From assembly GCA_019459525.1 (NCBI GenBank), contig JAIBEY010000093.1, forward strand, positions 1 through 64,000: DNA of 64,000 bases, given 5' to 3'. Every line of letters starts with the position of its first letter. Within the stretch, counting starts at the first letter, position 1. The position numbers and the translations under genes are program-made. Shown here in pieces: positions 36,502-44,578 of this stretch. The notes beneath the pieces were generated by a model that saw only the letters and a program-made list of their open reading frames with translations, was not told the DNA's origin and searched no databases. This stretch comes from Prolixibacteraceae bacterium (GTDB lineage Bacteria > Bacteroidota > Bacteroidia > Bacteroidales > Prolixibacteraceae).

Positions 36502-36703
36502 TTTTCTTGTAATTTTTTGCCTGATCCAACGAACAAGTAGTTATTTTCTGACAGCTTTTGCAAAACTGATTATCGCCGCAACCTTCCAGTTGAACCCGGT
36601 TTTCGGCCAGCAAATATGCTGTTCCACCAATCATGGCCGACAGAAAGGTGAGTTGCGCTGCCTTTCTGAAAAATTCACGGCGGTTGTTGTTCATATCGTT
36701 CAT
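36491..36703 (-). CDS. Small Tat-type Cys protein, about 71 aa
   Basis: A short exported protein that precedes the NapG-like gene with an 11-nt overlap. I place the start near 36703 (ATG), since the longer frame runs back into a REP-like repeat; an ATG at 36694 is also possible. The N-terminus is NNNRREFFRKAAQLTFLSAM, a twin-arginine-type leader with a hydrophobic segment (MIGGTAYLLA). The short mature part has four Cys in CGDNQFCKSCQKITTC, enough for one iron-sulfur cluster or two disulfides. I do not recognise the family. Context points to a small redox subunit or chaperone of the NapGH-like module. Confidence 0.7.
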   Translation of the reverse strand: MNDMNNNRREFFRKAAQLTFLSAMIGGTAYLLAENRVQLEGCGDNQFCKSCQKITTCSLDQAKNYKKNER

Positions 36704-36731
36704 TTTCATCTTTCTTTTCTGCATTTTTCCT

Positions 36732-36950
36732 ATTCCGTCCGAAATATGAATATCACCCTTTTCATATTTTAGCGCGGACGGTCTTCTTTTCTTTTTTATC
36801 CGATGGGCTACACCCATCGCTATTAGAGATCGCCCTTTCAGGGCTAAAAAATCTGTTTGCCCCGAAGGGGTTTAATCTGTTAACACAGGGTGAAGCCCTG
36901 TGCCAAAGCAGAATACCAACCCCAAAGCCCTGAAGGGGCGAAATATTTGT
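36732..36950. repeat. Two-hairpin REP-like element, copy 3, with extra hairpins
   Basis: Begins with ATTCCGTCCGAAA (shared with copy 2). Hairpin 1 is CGATGGG-CTACA-CCCATCG (36801-36819), hairpin 2 is GCCCT-TTC-AGGGC (36832-36844). Then come CCCC-GAA-GGGG (36860-36870), ACAGGG-TGAAG-CCCTGT (36885-36901) and a GCCCTGAAGGGGC hairpin near 36928-36940. The whole 250-bp gap upstream of the Tat-type gene is palindromic DNA with no ORF. Confidence 0.7.
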
Positions 36951-36953
36951 TTG

Positions 36954-37913
36954 TTACTTCTTTTCAAAAATACGTACCTGCTGGCGTTCAAAATCGAGGG
37001 CAATTACCCGATGCTGTTTATCCACCGCTATATCGGGTGCCAACGAACCATCGAATGCCGCCGGCGGTGCTACAACACCGATGAATTGTCCGTGCTGATC
37101 GTACAACTTAATGCGAGGCATTCCTTTTTCGCTGGTGATGAATGAATTATCATCCAAAATCGAGATATGAGCAGGATTGCAGCAACCGCTGAAACCTTCA
37201 ATTTTGAAACTGGTCACGCCCCATGATGTGCGCAACGAACCATCCGGATTGTAATTCTCGAAAGTGTGCTTTCCGGTATTTGCTGCCCATAAAAACCCGC
37301 CGTCGTCAATGGCCACATCGAAATACGGACTAGGAATTGCAAACCCTGAAATCCCTTTTTGCTCGTTCTCCTCCCCTATTTTCTGCAATATTTGTCCGTT
37401 GGTATTGCACTGATGAACAATGCGGTTTCCGGCATCGGCCACATAAACGTTTTCTCCGGAAACGGCCAATGAAGTAATTACAGCCCGGTCGCCAAAAGAA
37501 TTCCAGCGTTTTACCAGCGTTCCGTTCAGGTCGTACATCACCACATAATGGCGCATCCCAATCCAGATCTGGCGGTTATCGTCAATGGTTACACATGTTG
37601 CAGTGTCGATCAACGATTTGCGTAAAATCTCTTTTCCGCAATAATTAAACTTGATTAACTCGTTGGCAGTTGCCACAATGATCATGGAATCGGACACGGT
37701 TATTCCGCCCCAATCGTGAACTTTCAGCGGAAAATTCAGCGTTTCAGTATAGATAATCTGGGTCGAGTCCACCTGCCGAAATTCATCAATATTGTATTCG
37801 TAGGGATTCTCAATGTTTTTCCCGGCTTTCTTCCCGATAAAATCTTTGCCAATAACAACCACAATTGCGACAGCAAGAACGATCAATACGATATTTACCA
37901 GTTTCCGGTTCAT
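36954..37913 (-). CDS. NHL-repeat protein, membrane-anchored
   Basis: A 319-residue protein with an N-terminal membrane anchor (about 5-23, VNIVLIVLAVAIVVVIG) and a six-bladed NHL-type beta-propeller. Recognisable blade fragments are ITSLAVSGENVYVADAGNRI, GFLWAANTGKHTFENYNPDG and FITSEKGMPRIKLYDQHGQF, with the final VIALDFERQQVRIFE. NHL propellers usually bind partners or carbohydrate-like ligands; no active site is seen. It starts 4 nt from the preceding propeller gene, so the two are translated from one message. It faces the periplasm and may act with the anchored PQQ-like propellers. Confidence 0.85.
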   Translation of the reverse strand: MNRKLVNIVLIVLAVAIVVVIGKDFIGKKAGKNIENPYEYNIDEFRQVDSTQIIYTETLNFPLKVHDWGGITVSDSMIIVATANELIKFNYCGKEILRKSLIDTATCVTIDDNRQIWIGMRHYVVMYDLNGTLVKRWNSFGDRAVITSLAVSGENVYVADAGNRIVHQCNTNGQILQKIGEENEQKGISGFAIPSPYFDVAIDDGGFLWAANTGKHTFENYNPDGSLRTSWGVTSFKIEGFSGCCNPAHISILDDNSFITSEKGMPRIKLYDQHGQFIGVVAPPAAFDGSLAPDIAVDKQHRVIALDFERQQVRIFEKK

Positions 37914-37917
37914 AGTT

Positions 37918-39336
37918 TTATTGGCTAATGTTTACACAATACATTTTATTCGCATCACGCAACAGCAAGCGCCCGTCAACAATGGCCATCGGTCCCCAGG
38001 CATCGTGCCCGTCGAACAGTTTTTTCTGCGCCATTTGAACGTACTTTTTACTGTCAGGTTTAATCATCGTCAGCGTTCCATCATCGCTTAGCACAAACAT
38101 TTTATTATCGGCAATCAGGTAGGGGCCCAGGCCAAAGCGCCCGTCTTTTCCTGAAGTCCAGACCACCTTTGTAACATCGTCCGGAGAAACACAAACCAGT
38201 TGGTTGCGCAACGGTCCGGCATCTTTGGGTTGAATTCCGAACATCATTCCGTCCCAGATTACGGGCGTCTGCTGTTCGCAAGCCATCCCATCCTTCGGGC
38301 TGAATTCTTTTAAAACGTCCACTTTATACTCTGCTCCTGAAGGAGTTACTTTTATCATCATACTTCCGGCGCCGTAACCGGCAGTTAAAAATACTTTTCC
38401 ATCCGGAAAACAAACCGGAGCCGGAGCCACCACTGCGTGATTCCAGGCTGTTGACTGCCATAGGATTTTACCCTCGTCGGCACCTTCGGCAGAAACAGCC
38501 AAAACAGCTCCAACCGCGCTATAGACGTACATTTTTTTGCCATTCAATGTCCATGGCATAATGGACGAATGTGACATTTTTATCCCGCCAGGATTGGGAG
38601 TTTCCCACAGCACTTTGCCGGTAGCCATATCCACTGCAACCATTACAGAGGTTCCACCTGGAGCCAGAATCGCTTTATTTCCGTCGATCATCGGACACTG
38701 GCCGGTAAACCACAGCGGAACTTCGGTCTGGTATTGCTGAACCATGTCGAGTCCCCAAACCAAATCGCCGGTTTCGCGTTTCACGCACATCACATGGCAA
38801 CGTGGCCCAATCGTCAATACATATTCAGGAGTTACAGCAGGCACCGTGCGCGACATTCCATGATTTCGTTTGACACTCAATTTATACGAACGTCTCCAAA
38901 GCTCCTTGCCATCTTCGAGCGAAAAACAGCGCAAAGCATCTTCGCGTTTGACCTCATCGTAATCCATCAGGTAAACTTTTCCCTCGTAAATGGCTGGTCC
39001 GGCATGTCCTTCGCCCAGTTCAACCGACCAGTAGATTTCAGGTTGATTGCCTGACCAGGAGTTTTTTAGCGGTTGAGAGTTTTTTACAATGTTATCGAAA
39101 TCGGCACCGCGGAAACGAGTCCAGGTTCCTTTTAAGCCAGAAGTTGAAGTTCCGAACGACTCGAATTTATCTCCAATATTAACCACATCCACTACCGTTG
39201 AATCGGTACCTTTGTTATCTTCTCCGGGAATGCTTTCAACAAACTGGTTGGTTGGGTCTTTCAGAAGCCACCACAAAAAAAGGATCAGCATTACACCAAT
39301 AACCGACCACAGGATGTATTTGATATTCTTTTCCAA
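37918..39336 (-). CDS. Membrane-anchored PQQ-like beta-propeller (copy 3)
   Basis: A 472-residue protein with one N-terminal membrane segment (about 7-25, ILWSVIGVMLILFLWWLL) and a periplasmic propeller. Blade units include GKVYLMDYDEVKREDALRCF, HVMCVKRETGDLVWGLDMVQ and VAVDMATGKVLWETPNPGG. It also has GMACEQQTPVIWDGMMFG with a single exposed Cys, and CVSPDDVTKVVW. It is 4 nt upstream of the NHL gene. A PQQ-type propeller with no identified catalytic Asp/Glu set; a scaffold or ligand sensor is the cautious reading. It differs from the three tandem paralogues at 39.4-43.7 kb by its anchor and length. Confidence 0.85.
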   Translation of the reverse strand: MEKNIKYILWSVIGVMLILFLWWLLKDPTNQFVESIPGEDNKGTDSTVVDVVNIGDKFESFGTSTSGLKGTWTRFRGADFDNIVKNSQPLKNSWSGNQPEIYWSVELGEGHAGPAIYEGKVYLMDYDEVKREDALRCFSLEDGKELWRRSYKLSVKRNHGMSRTVPAVTPEYVLTIGPRCHVMCVKRETGDLVWGLDMVQQYQTEVPLWFTGQCPMIDGNKAILAPGGTSVMVAVDMATGKVLWETPNPGGIKMSHSSIMPWTLNGKKMYVYSAVGAVLAVSAEGADEGKILWQSTAWNHAVVAPAPVCFPDGKVFLTAGYGAGSMMIKVTPSGAEYKVDVLKEFSPKDGMACEQQTPVIWDGMMFGIQPKDAGPLRNQLVCVSPDDVTKVVWTSGKDGRFGLGPYLIADNKMFVLSDDGTLTMIKPDSKKYVQMAQKKLFDGHDAWGPMAIVDGRLLLRDANKMYCVNISQ

Positions 39337-39415
39337 GATTTTTCTTTTTTATTTTTCATCCTATCCGTTCACTGAAGTGAACGGCAAAGGATATCGCTTC
39401 GATCAATTTTATTTG

Positions 39416-40660
39416 CTACTTTTTCAGATCATAAACCATCAGGCTTTCACCGTGACGAACAAACAGTTTTCCATCAAAAATGGATGGATGTGCCCAGTGC
39501 GGGCCTGTTCCTTTTTCGATTTTGAATGAACTGATAATTTCGAATTTCTCCGGATTGGGATTAACCAATGCCAGATTTCCTGATTTTTCTTCATAGCAAT
39601 ACAGCATTCCATCTGCCGAAATAATTGGTCCTTTGTTGAACCAAAGGGTTTCGTACGTGGTTTTTCCGGTATTCCAGTCGGCACAAATCCAATTGCCTTT
39701 TCCGTTATTTATCCAGTTTGATCCAAATACATAATCTCCAATTTTGACCACTCCTCCCAGATGATTGTCAAAAGCCGGATTGGTCCATTTAAGTGAAACA
39801 GAACGGCCATCAGCTGCCAGGCTCAACATCAAAGCTGCATGATCGTATCCACTGGTGATAAAAATTTCGTTGCCTGATATAATTGGAGTATTGGTGTTTG
39901 CTCCTTTTCCCATCTCGCCGGTGTGATGTTGCAACAGATTATAAGTCCAGACAAATTCTCCGTTTTCGATATTAATAGCCATCAGATCATTTGCCGTTTG
40001 TGCCAACAGCAATTTCAATCCACCCCTTTCAATGATTAATGAAGATGCATAAGCACGGGTTCCGCCCAAACTTTTTGTTTTCCAAAGTAATTTCCCATCT
40101 GTTTTACTCAGTGCAATTACCGATGTTTCTTCGCCACCTGGTATATAAAATACAGCCTTATCAGAAATGGCCACCGATTCGGCGGTTCCCCACCGATGGG
40201 GCTCTCCTTTAAAGTCGTTATTGGCATTTACATTCCAAATCAATTTTCCAGAAACTGCATCAACGCAAACCACCTGTCCAATCCCACTAACCAAATAAAT
40301 CCGGTTATCTTCAATCGTTGGAGTACTTCGTGTTTCAGGATAAGTACGCGGCCAGGCACTACCGTAAGCAGTTTCCCATTTTTTCTTCCCATTCATTTCG
40401 TAAGCCGAAACCACGTCAAGTGTATCTTTTCTGCCAGATACATAAATCGTATTTTTATAAACCACAGGCGACGAATAGCCATTCCCGATATCATTCAGTT
40501 CCAATAAAAGCGAAGGCCCATTTTCAGGCCAGCTTTTCAGCAGATTCTGATCAGGATAGATTCCGGAACGGTTCGGGCCACGCCATTCGACCAAATCCTG
40601 GGCAAACAAGTTTCCGGAAAAAATAAATGTGAATAAAAGAAAGGTGAGAATTTTCGTCAT
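39416..40660 (-). CDS. PQQ-like beta-propeller, secreted (tandem copy A)
   Basis: A 414-residue exported propeller with signal peptide MTKILTFLLFTFIFSGNLFA. It belongs to the tandem triplet with 40676-41914 and 42443-43657. Shared features in order: WRGPNRSGIY near the mature N-terminus, a Gly-Tyr-Ser-Ser-Pro strand (NGYSSPVVYKNTIYVSGRKD), the blade TRSTPTIEDNRIYLVSGIG, and the C-terminal HWAHPSIFDGKLFVRHGESL. No cofactor residues are certain. The three copies differ widely in loops, so they probably bind different ligands. It starts 15 nt after the previous paralogue and so is cotranscribed. Confidence 0.85.
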   Translation of the reverse strand: MTKILTFLLFTFIFSGNLFAQDLVEWRGPNRSGIYPDQNLLKSWPENGPSLLLELNDIGNGYSSPVVYKNTIYVSGRKDTLDVVSAYEMNGKKKWETAYGSAWPRTYPETRSTPTIEDNRIYLVSGIGQVVCVDAVSGKLIWNVNANNDFKGEPHRWGTAESVAISDKAVFYIPGGEETSVIALSKTDGKLLWKTKSLGGTRAYASSLIIERGGLKLLLAQTANDLMAINIENGEFVWTYNLLQHHTGEMGKGANTNTPIISGNEIFITSGYDHAALMLSLAADGRSVSLKWTNPAFDNHLGGVVKIGDYVFGSNWINNGKGNWICADWNTGKTTYETLWFNKGPIISADGMLYCYEEKSGNLALVNPNPEKFEIISSFKIEKGTGPHWAHPSIFDGKLFVRHGESLMVYDLKK

Positions 40661-40675
40661 CTTTTCAGGAATAAA

Positions 40676-41914
40676 TTATGCCTTAATGTTATACACAAAC
40701 AAAACATCGCCATGACGCAAATACAATTTTCCGTTGGCAATGAACGGATGCGACCAGAATGGCCCATTTCCACCCTGTAATTTGAATGAACTGACTACTT
40801 CGAAACTATCGGAGTTTGGTTTTACCAACGCAACCGTTCCTGTTTTTTCTTCCAATATATAAAACATGCCGTCGGCATAAACCAGTGCACCTTTATTGGC
40901 CCATTCGGTTTCGTATTTCACATCGCCGGTTTCCCAGTTCATGCACACCCATTTGCCTTTGCTGTTGCTTTGCCAATTCGAACCATAAATAAAACCGTCT
41001 AATTCAATCAATCCGTGGTGATGGTTATCTAAAGTCATGTTGCTCCATTTCTCGGTAACCGACATTCCATCTTCACTCATTTCTACCATCGCATTACGGT
41101 AATCGTATCCCATCGACAGGAAAATGTCGCGTCCTTTGAACGTTGGCGTATTGGTCCAGATCAGGCCGGGCTGATCCCATTTGGCGCCATCCCAATATTT
41201 GAACGACCATACCACTTTTCCTGAAGCCGGATCCAAAGCGACCAAATGAGTTCCGGTTACTGCCAGAACATACCTGAATTGTTTGTATTCATAAATTATT
41301 GGAGAAACATAGGAACGGGGCCCGCCCACGCTTTCGCTTTGCCAAACGGGTTTTCCGGTCATTTTATCGAAGGCGACGACCGAAGTCTTGGCTCCGCCCG
41401 GAGTACAAATCACTTTATCATCCACGATCAGCGGTGATTCTGAAACTCCCCAAATGTGCCATTCAGAATTATAATCTTTGTCCACATTCACTTTCCAGCG
41501 GATTGCACCGTCATTTACATTCAAACAAACCAGCTCACCTGTTCCGCTGATAATGTAAACCCGGTCATCTTCAATGGTTGGAGTGCTGCGGGTATCCGGA
41601 AACGATTTTGCCCAGGAACGGCCATAAGCTACTTTCCATTTGGTCTGACCATCAGGAGTAATGCACGAAAGATAATCGAGGGTATCGATCATTCCAGTGG
41701 CAAAAATTAACTTATCGGTAGCGACAACCGACGAATAACCTTTCCCGATCCCTTCCACTTTCATCAGTAATTCGGGACCGGCATCGGGCCATTTTTTCAA
41801 TAACCCTGTATCCGTAAATTTTCCGTCGCGGTTAAGTCCACGCCATTGAATGGGTTGAGCAAAAGCAATTATAACAAACAAAAAGAAAGCAATCGACAGG
41901 AGTATTCGTTTCAT
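40676..41914 (-). CDS. PQQ-like beta-propeller, secreted (tandem copy B)
   Basis: A 412-residue exported propeller (signal MKRILLSIAFFLFVIIAFA). Compared with copy A the same block order is kept: QWRGLNRDGKFTDTGLLKKW, IGKGYSSVVATDKLIFATGM, TRSTPTIEDDRVYIISGTG, PGGAKTSVVAFDKMTG and WSHPFIANGKLYLRHGDVLF. Copy B carries distinctive loops (for example KYWDGAKWDQPGLIWTN). It sits between the isochorismatase-type gene and copy A. Function unknown; candidates are ligand sensing or scaffolding in the periplasm. Confidence 0.85.
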   Translation of the reverse strand: MKRILLSIAFFLFVIIAFAQPIQWRGLNRDGKFTDTGLLKKWPDAGPELLMKVEGIGKGYSSVVATDKLIFATGMIDTLDYLSCITPDGQTKWKVAYGRSWAKSFPDTRSTPTIEDDRVYIISGTGELVCLNVNDGAIRWKVNVDKDYNSEWHIWGVSESPLIVDDKVICTPGGAKTSVVAFDKMTGKPVWQSESVGGPRSYVSPIIYEYKQFRYVLAVTGTHLVALDPASGKVVWSFKYWDGAKWDQPGLIWTNTPTFKGRDIFLSMGYDYRNAMVEMSEDGMSVTEKWSNMTLDNHHHGLIELDGFIYGSNWQSNSKGKWVCMNWETGDVKYETEWANKGALVYADGMFYILEEKTGTVALVKPNSDSFEVVSSFKLQGGNGPFWSHPFIANGKLYLRHGDVLFVYNIKA

Positions 41915-41944
41915 ATATTTTAGTTGGTTTATTTAAGATCCTTT

Positions 41945-42433
41945 TTAATTCAAATCCAGAATATTTAATGCTTCTAAAAGAGTCTCGGTTTTAATAACAG
42001 TCGCAAATTCATCATTTAAGCTTGCCAAGGCAGTTTCATGAATAATCCCGGCTGAAAAGAATTGACCATTTATGCCTGATTTACAAAAAGTAGCAGTAGC
42101 ATCATCAACCACATAAGTATCGTAACCAAAGTTACCAGCCATCCGGACTGATGTGGAAACGCAATGGTCTGTGGTTAAACCAACGATTACCAGTTTTGTA
42201 ATGCGAGCTGCATCAAGTTGTTGTTTCAGATCGGTGCCGATAAAAGCACTGTTTACATTTTTTTTGATGATGACTTCGCCATCAATTGGAGCCACAACAT
42301 CCTGAAATTCATTCCCTGGCTGACCTTCGGCTTCAGGATTATTACGATCACCGCCCCAATAGTTTATGTCATCGAAACCCTTTTGAATATCAATAAGAAT
42401 CAGCGCAGGATTATCTTTTACAGAAATCGTCAT
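41945..42433 (-). CDS. Isochorismatase-type cysteine hydrolase, internally shortened
   Basis: A 162-residue cytoplasmic member of the isochorismatase/nicotinamidase fold. The triad is present: D15 (LIDIQKGFD), K58 (IIKKNVNSAFIGTD) and C91 (TTDHCVSTSVRMAGN). Family members like this are usually 180-195 residues. After NNPEAE the sequence jumps to GQPGNEFQDVVAP, whereas relatives, from memory, have about 30 more residues there, including the second core strand and a His-rich loop. The shortening is in frame and at a repeat-free site. It lies 9 nt from copy C of the propellers. The substrate is unknown and activity may be changed or lost. Confidence 0.85.
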   Translation of the reverse strand: MTISVKDNPALILIDIQKGFDDINYWGGDRNNPEAEGQPGNEFQDVVAPIDGEVIIKKNVNSAFIGTDLKQQLDAARITKLVIVGLTTDHCVSTSVRMAGNFGYDTYVVDDATATFCKSGINGQFFSAGIIHETALASLNDEFATVIKTETLLEALNILDLN

Positions 42434-42442
42434 ATTTTATTC

Positions 42443-43657
42443 TTATTCCGAAATTTTATAGGCAATCATTACATTACCGTGACGAACGTACAAAATACCA
42501 TTATTTACGACTGGGTGAGCCCAATGCTGCTCCGATCCAAGAGTAACTTTTGTTTTACTGATTACTTTAAATGCTGAAGGATTAGCATCGGCCATAAACA
42601 ATTCACCTTTTTCGGAATAGCCAATCAGTGTTTTATTTGCAGCAATGGTAACTCCTTTACCAACTTCAGTTGATGAGTATTTTTGTTCGCCAGTTTTCCA
42701 GTCGATACACTGCCAGCTACGGTCTTTATCTCCCGATCCGTAAAGGTATCCATCAATTAAAACGGCTCCGCCCATGCGACTATCGAAGCTTTTAATTTCC
42801 CATTCTTTGGTTACTGAACTACCGTTGGCACTCAGTTTCAGTTTTTCACCACCCTGTCCGTATCCGCTGAAAACGAACAATCCGCCATCATGATAGATCG
42901 GAGTGTTAGGATGAACAGCCCACTGATTGGGATGGGCAAAATTCCAAAGCATTTTTCCGGTCGAGGCATCAATTCCCAATACATTACCCGATGTGTGAGT
43001 TACCAACAACTGGAGATTTGGAAGCTTCACCAATAAAGGTGTACAATAAGCTGACGTTTCGCCCAATCCACTGCAATTCCAAATGGGTTCGCCGGTCATA
43101 CGGTTTAAGGCCATTACATTATTTGTTTTTCCACCGGGGGTGCAAAACAATTTATCACCGTCAATAAGCACCGACTCGGTATAGCCCCAGGTGATATTTG
43201 TTCCATCGAAATTGGTAAGGAAATCTTTTTCCCAAAGCGGGTTGCCTGATTTAAGATCAAGACAAGTCAATTTTCCGTGTCCGGTTAACAAATAAGCCAA
43301 ATCGCCTGCTATTGTAGGAGTTGATCGTGTTCCGGGAAAACTGGTATCAAATTCTTTTCCGTATTTGAATTGCTGAAGTTCTTTGCCATTCTGGTCGAGT
43401 ACAAACAATACTGCTTGTCCGTCAACCATCCCGTTGATGTATATTTTGTTGTTGGCAAATGCAGGTGATGAAAATCCCTGTCCCAACTTATCGAATGTCC
43501 ATAGAACCTGAGGACCTTCGGCTGGCCACTGTGACAAAAGTTTATCGACAGTATAAATTCCAGTGGCATTTAATCCCCGCCAGAAAGTGGTTTCCTGTGC
43601 TTTTGACAAAATTGAAAGACAAGTAAAAAGAAATACAAATACAGCTAATCGTCTCAT
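42443..43657 (-). CDS. PQQ-like beta-propeller, secreted (tandem copy C)
   Basis: A 404-residue exported propeller with signal peptide MRRLAVFVFLFTCLSILSKA, and the first gene of the 43.7-26 kb block. It shares the block order of copies A and B: FWRGLNATGIYTVDKLLSQW, LGQGFSSPAFANNKIYINGM, TRSTPTIAGDLAYLLTGHG, PGGKTNNVMALNRMTGEPIW and HWAHPVVNNGILYVRHGNVM. It begins about 300 bp from the receiver gene. Its promoter probably drives the isochorismatase-type gene and copies B and A. No catalytic assignment is possible. Confidence 0.85.
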   Translation of the reverse strand: MRRLAVFVFLFTCLSILSKAQETTFWRGLNATGIYTVDKLLSQWPAEGPQVLWTFDKLGQGFSSPAFANNKIYINGMVDGQAVLFVLDQNGKELQQFKYGKEFDTSFPGTRSTPTIAGDLAYLLTGHGKLTCLDLKSGNPLWEKDFLTNFDGTNITWGYTESVLIDGDKLFCTPGGKTNNVMALNRMTGEPIWNCSGLGETSAYCTPLLVKLPNLQLLVTHTSGNVLGIDASTGKMLWNFAHPNQWAVHPNTPIYHDGGLFVFSGYGQGGEKLKLSANGSSVTKEWEIKSFDSRMGGAVLIDGYLYGSGDKDRSWQCIDWKTGEQKYSSTEVGKGVTIAANKTLIGYSEKGELFMADANPSAFKVISKTKVTLGSEQHWAHPVVNNGILYVRHGNVMIAYKISE

Positions 43658-43910
43658 AGGTTCAGTTTAAAATTGTTTTCGTAAAAGTATTAAGGATCGG
43701 TCAGTAAAACAACAAGATACGGAATTTAACAAGGTTCTAAATAATAAGATTTATTAACAAATTTTAAATAGTGATTTAATAATAATATCACTGATTAATA
43801 AATACTTACCTCGCATTGATTCGTACTAAAAATTAAAGTCAATTGGAGAATTAAATCATGAAAACGCAGATGTCCGCAATCCCAAATACCAATTACCCAT
43901 CAGTAAAAAC

Positions 43911-43942
43911 AAAAAAACAGGCCTGAAAAAATCCAGGCCTGT
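43911..43942 (-). terminator. Terminator after the receiver gene
   Basis: ACAGGCCTG and CAGGCCTGT form an 8-9 bp stem around GATTTTTT (minus strand), followed by a run of T. It follows the receiver gene stop codon closely. The rest of the 43658-43984 gap is A/T-rich; I see no further ORF that I trust. Confidence 0.75.
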
Positions 43943-43984
43943 ATATTCGTTTAAACGATGCGTTAAATTAATCAGCTATTTGAA

Positions 43985-44371
43985 CTACCGACTAAACAGC
44001 TTAAGCAACAAATTTTCTCTTAACGGTTTTTCCATAAAATCATCCATTCCGGCTTCAATACACACCTCTTTTTTTTCTGAAACCTCATTGGCCGTTAGCG
44101 CAACGATAAAAGCATGGTGATTATTTTCGGCTTCCTTTTCGAATGCACGAATTTTGCGGGTTGCTTCGAGTCCGTCCAAAACTGGCATTTGCATATCCAT
44201 CAATATCAAATCGTATTGCCTTTGCTGATACAATTGAAAAGCCTCCTCCCCATCGGATGCAATGTCGCAGGCTACACCTAACTTCTTAAATATCATCACG
44301 GCTAATCGTTGATTTATTTTATTGTCTTCTGCAAGTAGAATTTTTAAATCCTGTGGCGACTTCATAATCAT
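43985..44371 (-). CDS. Stand-alone response-regulator receiver protein
   Basis: A single REC domain of about 129 residues, a phosphorylation switch without an output domain. Start choice: the ATG at 44371 or the one at 44365 gives a normal N-terminus (MKSPQDLKILLAEDNKINQR), whereas the longer frame adds an unlikely leader. The receiver hallmarks are LLAEDNKINQRLA (acidic pocket), LILMDMQMPVLDGLEAT (phospho-acceptor Asp), LTANEV (Thr switch) and MEKPLREN (Lys). It may act as a stand-alone partner of a hybrid kinase. It is downstream of the ribose-salvage operon on the same strand. Confidence 0.88.
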   Translation of the reverse strand: MIMKSPQDLKILLAEDNKINQRLAVMIFKKLGVACDIASDGEEAFQLYQQRQYDLILMDMQMPVLDGLEATRKIRAFEKEAENNHHAFIVALTANEVSEKKEVCIEAGMDDFMEKPLRENLLLKLFSR

Positions 44372-44578
44372 TTGATTTTCAATAGAACACAAAACAATTA
44401 TTCTTAATACCCTGATATGCAAGTCACAAATATACAGATTAAGTTAGTTAAAAAACGTATTGGCTTAATTAAATAACATAAAAAATTGTTCTAATATAAA
44501 CTATAAAACTTATCTGAGGCATCCATCCTGTTTCCGGAAATGCAGTTGACAAATACTCCGCCAGCCACCTGAGAAATA

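Noticed and set aside
26003-43657. PQQ-dependent alcohol or glucose dehydrogenases
   Set aside because: The propellers are shorter than the enzymes and I cannot find the catalytic Asp and metal-ligand set, so only a PQQ-like fold is claimed.
43858-43926. A 22-codon plus-strand frame with a weak GGAG upstream, ending in the terminator stem
   Set aside because: No modifying enzyme or partner is adjacent, its stop lies inside a terminator stem for the opposite strand, and it has no Cys or leader-like pattern.
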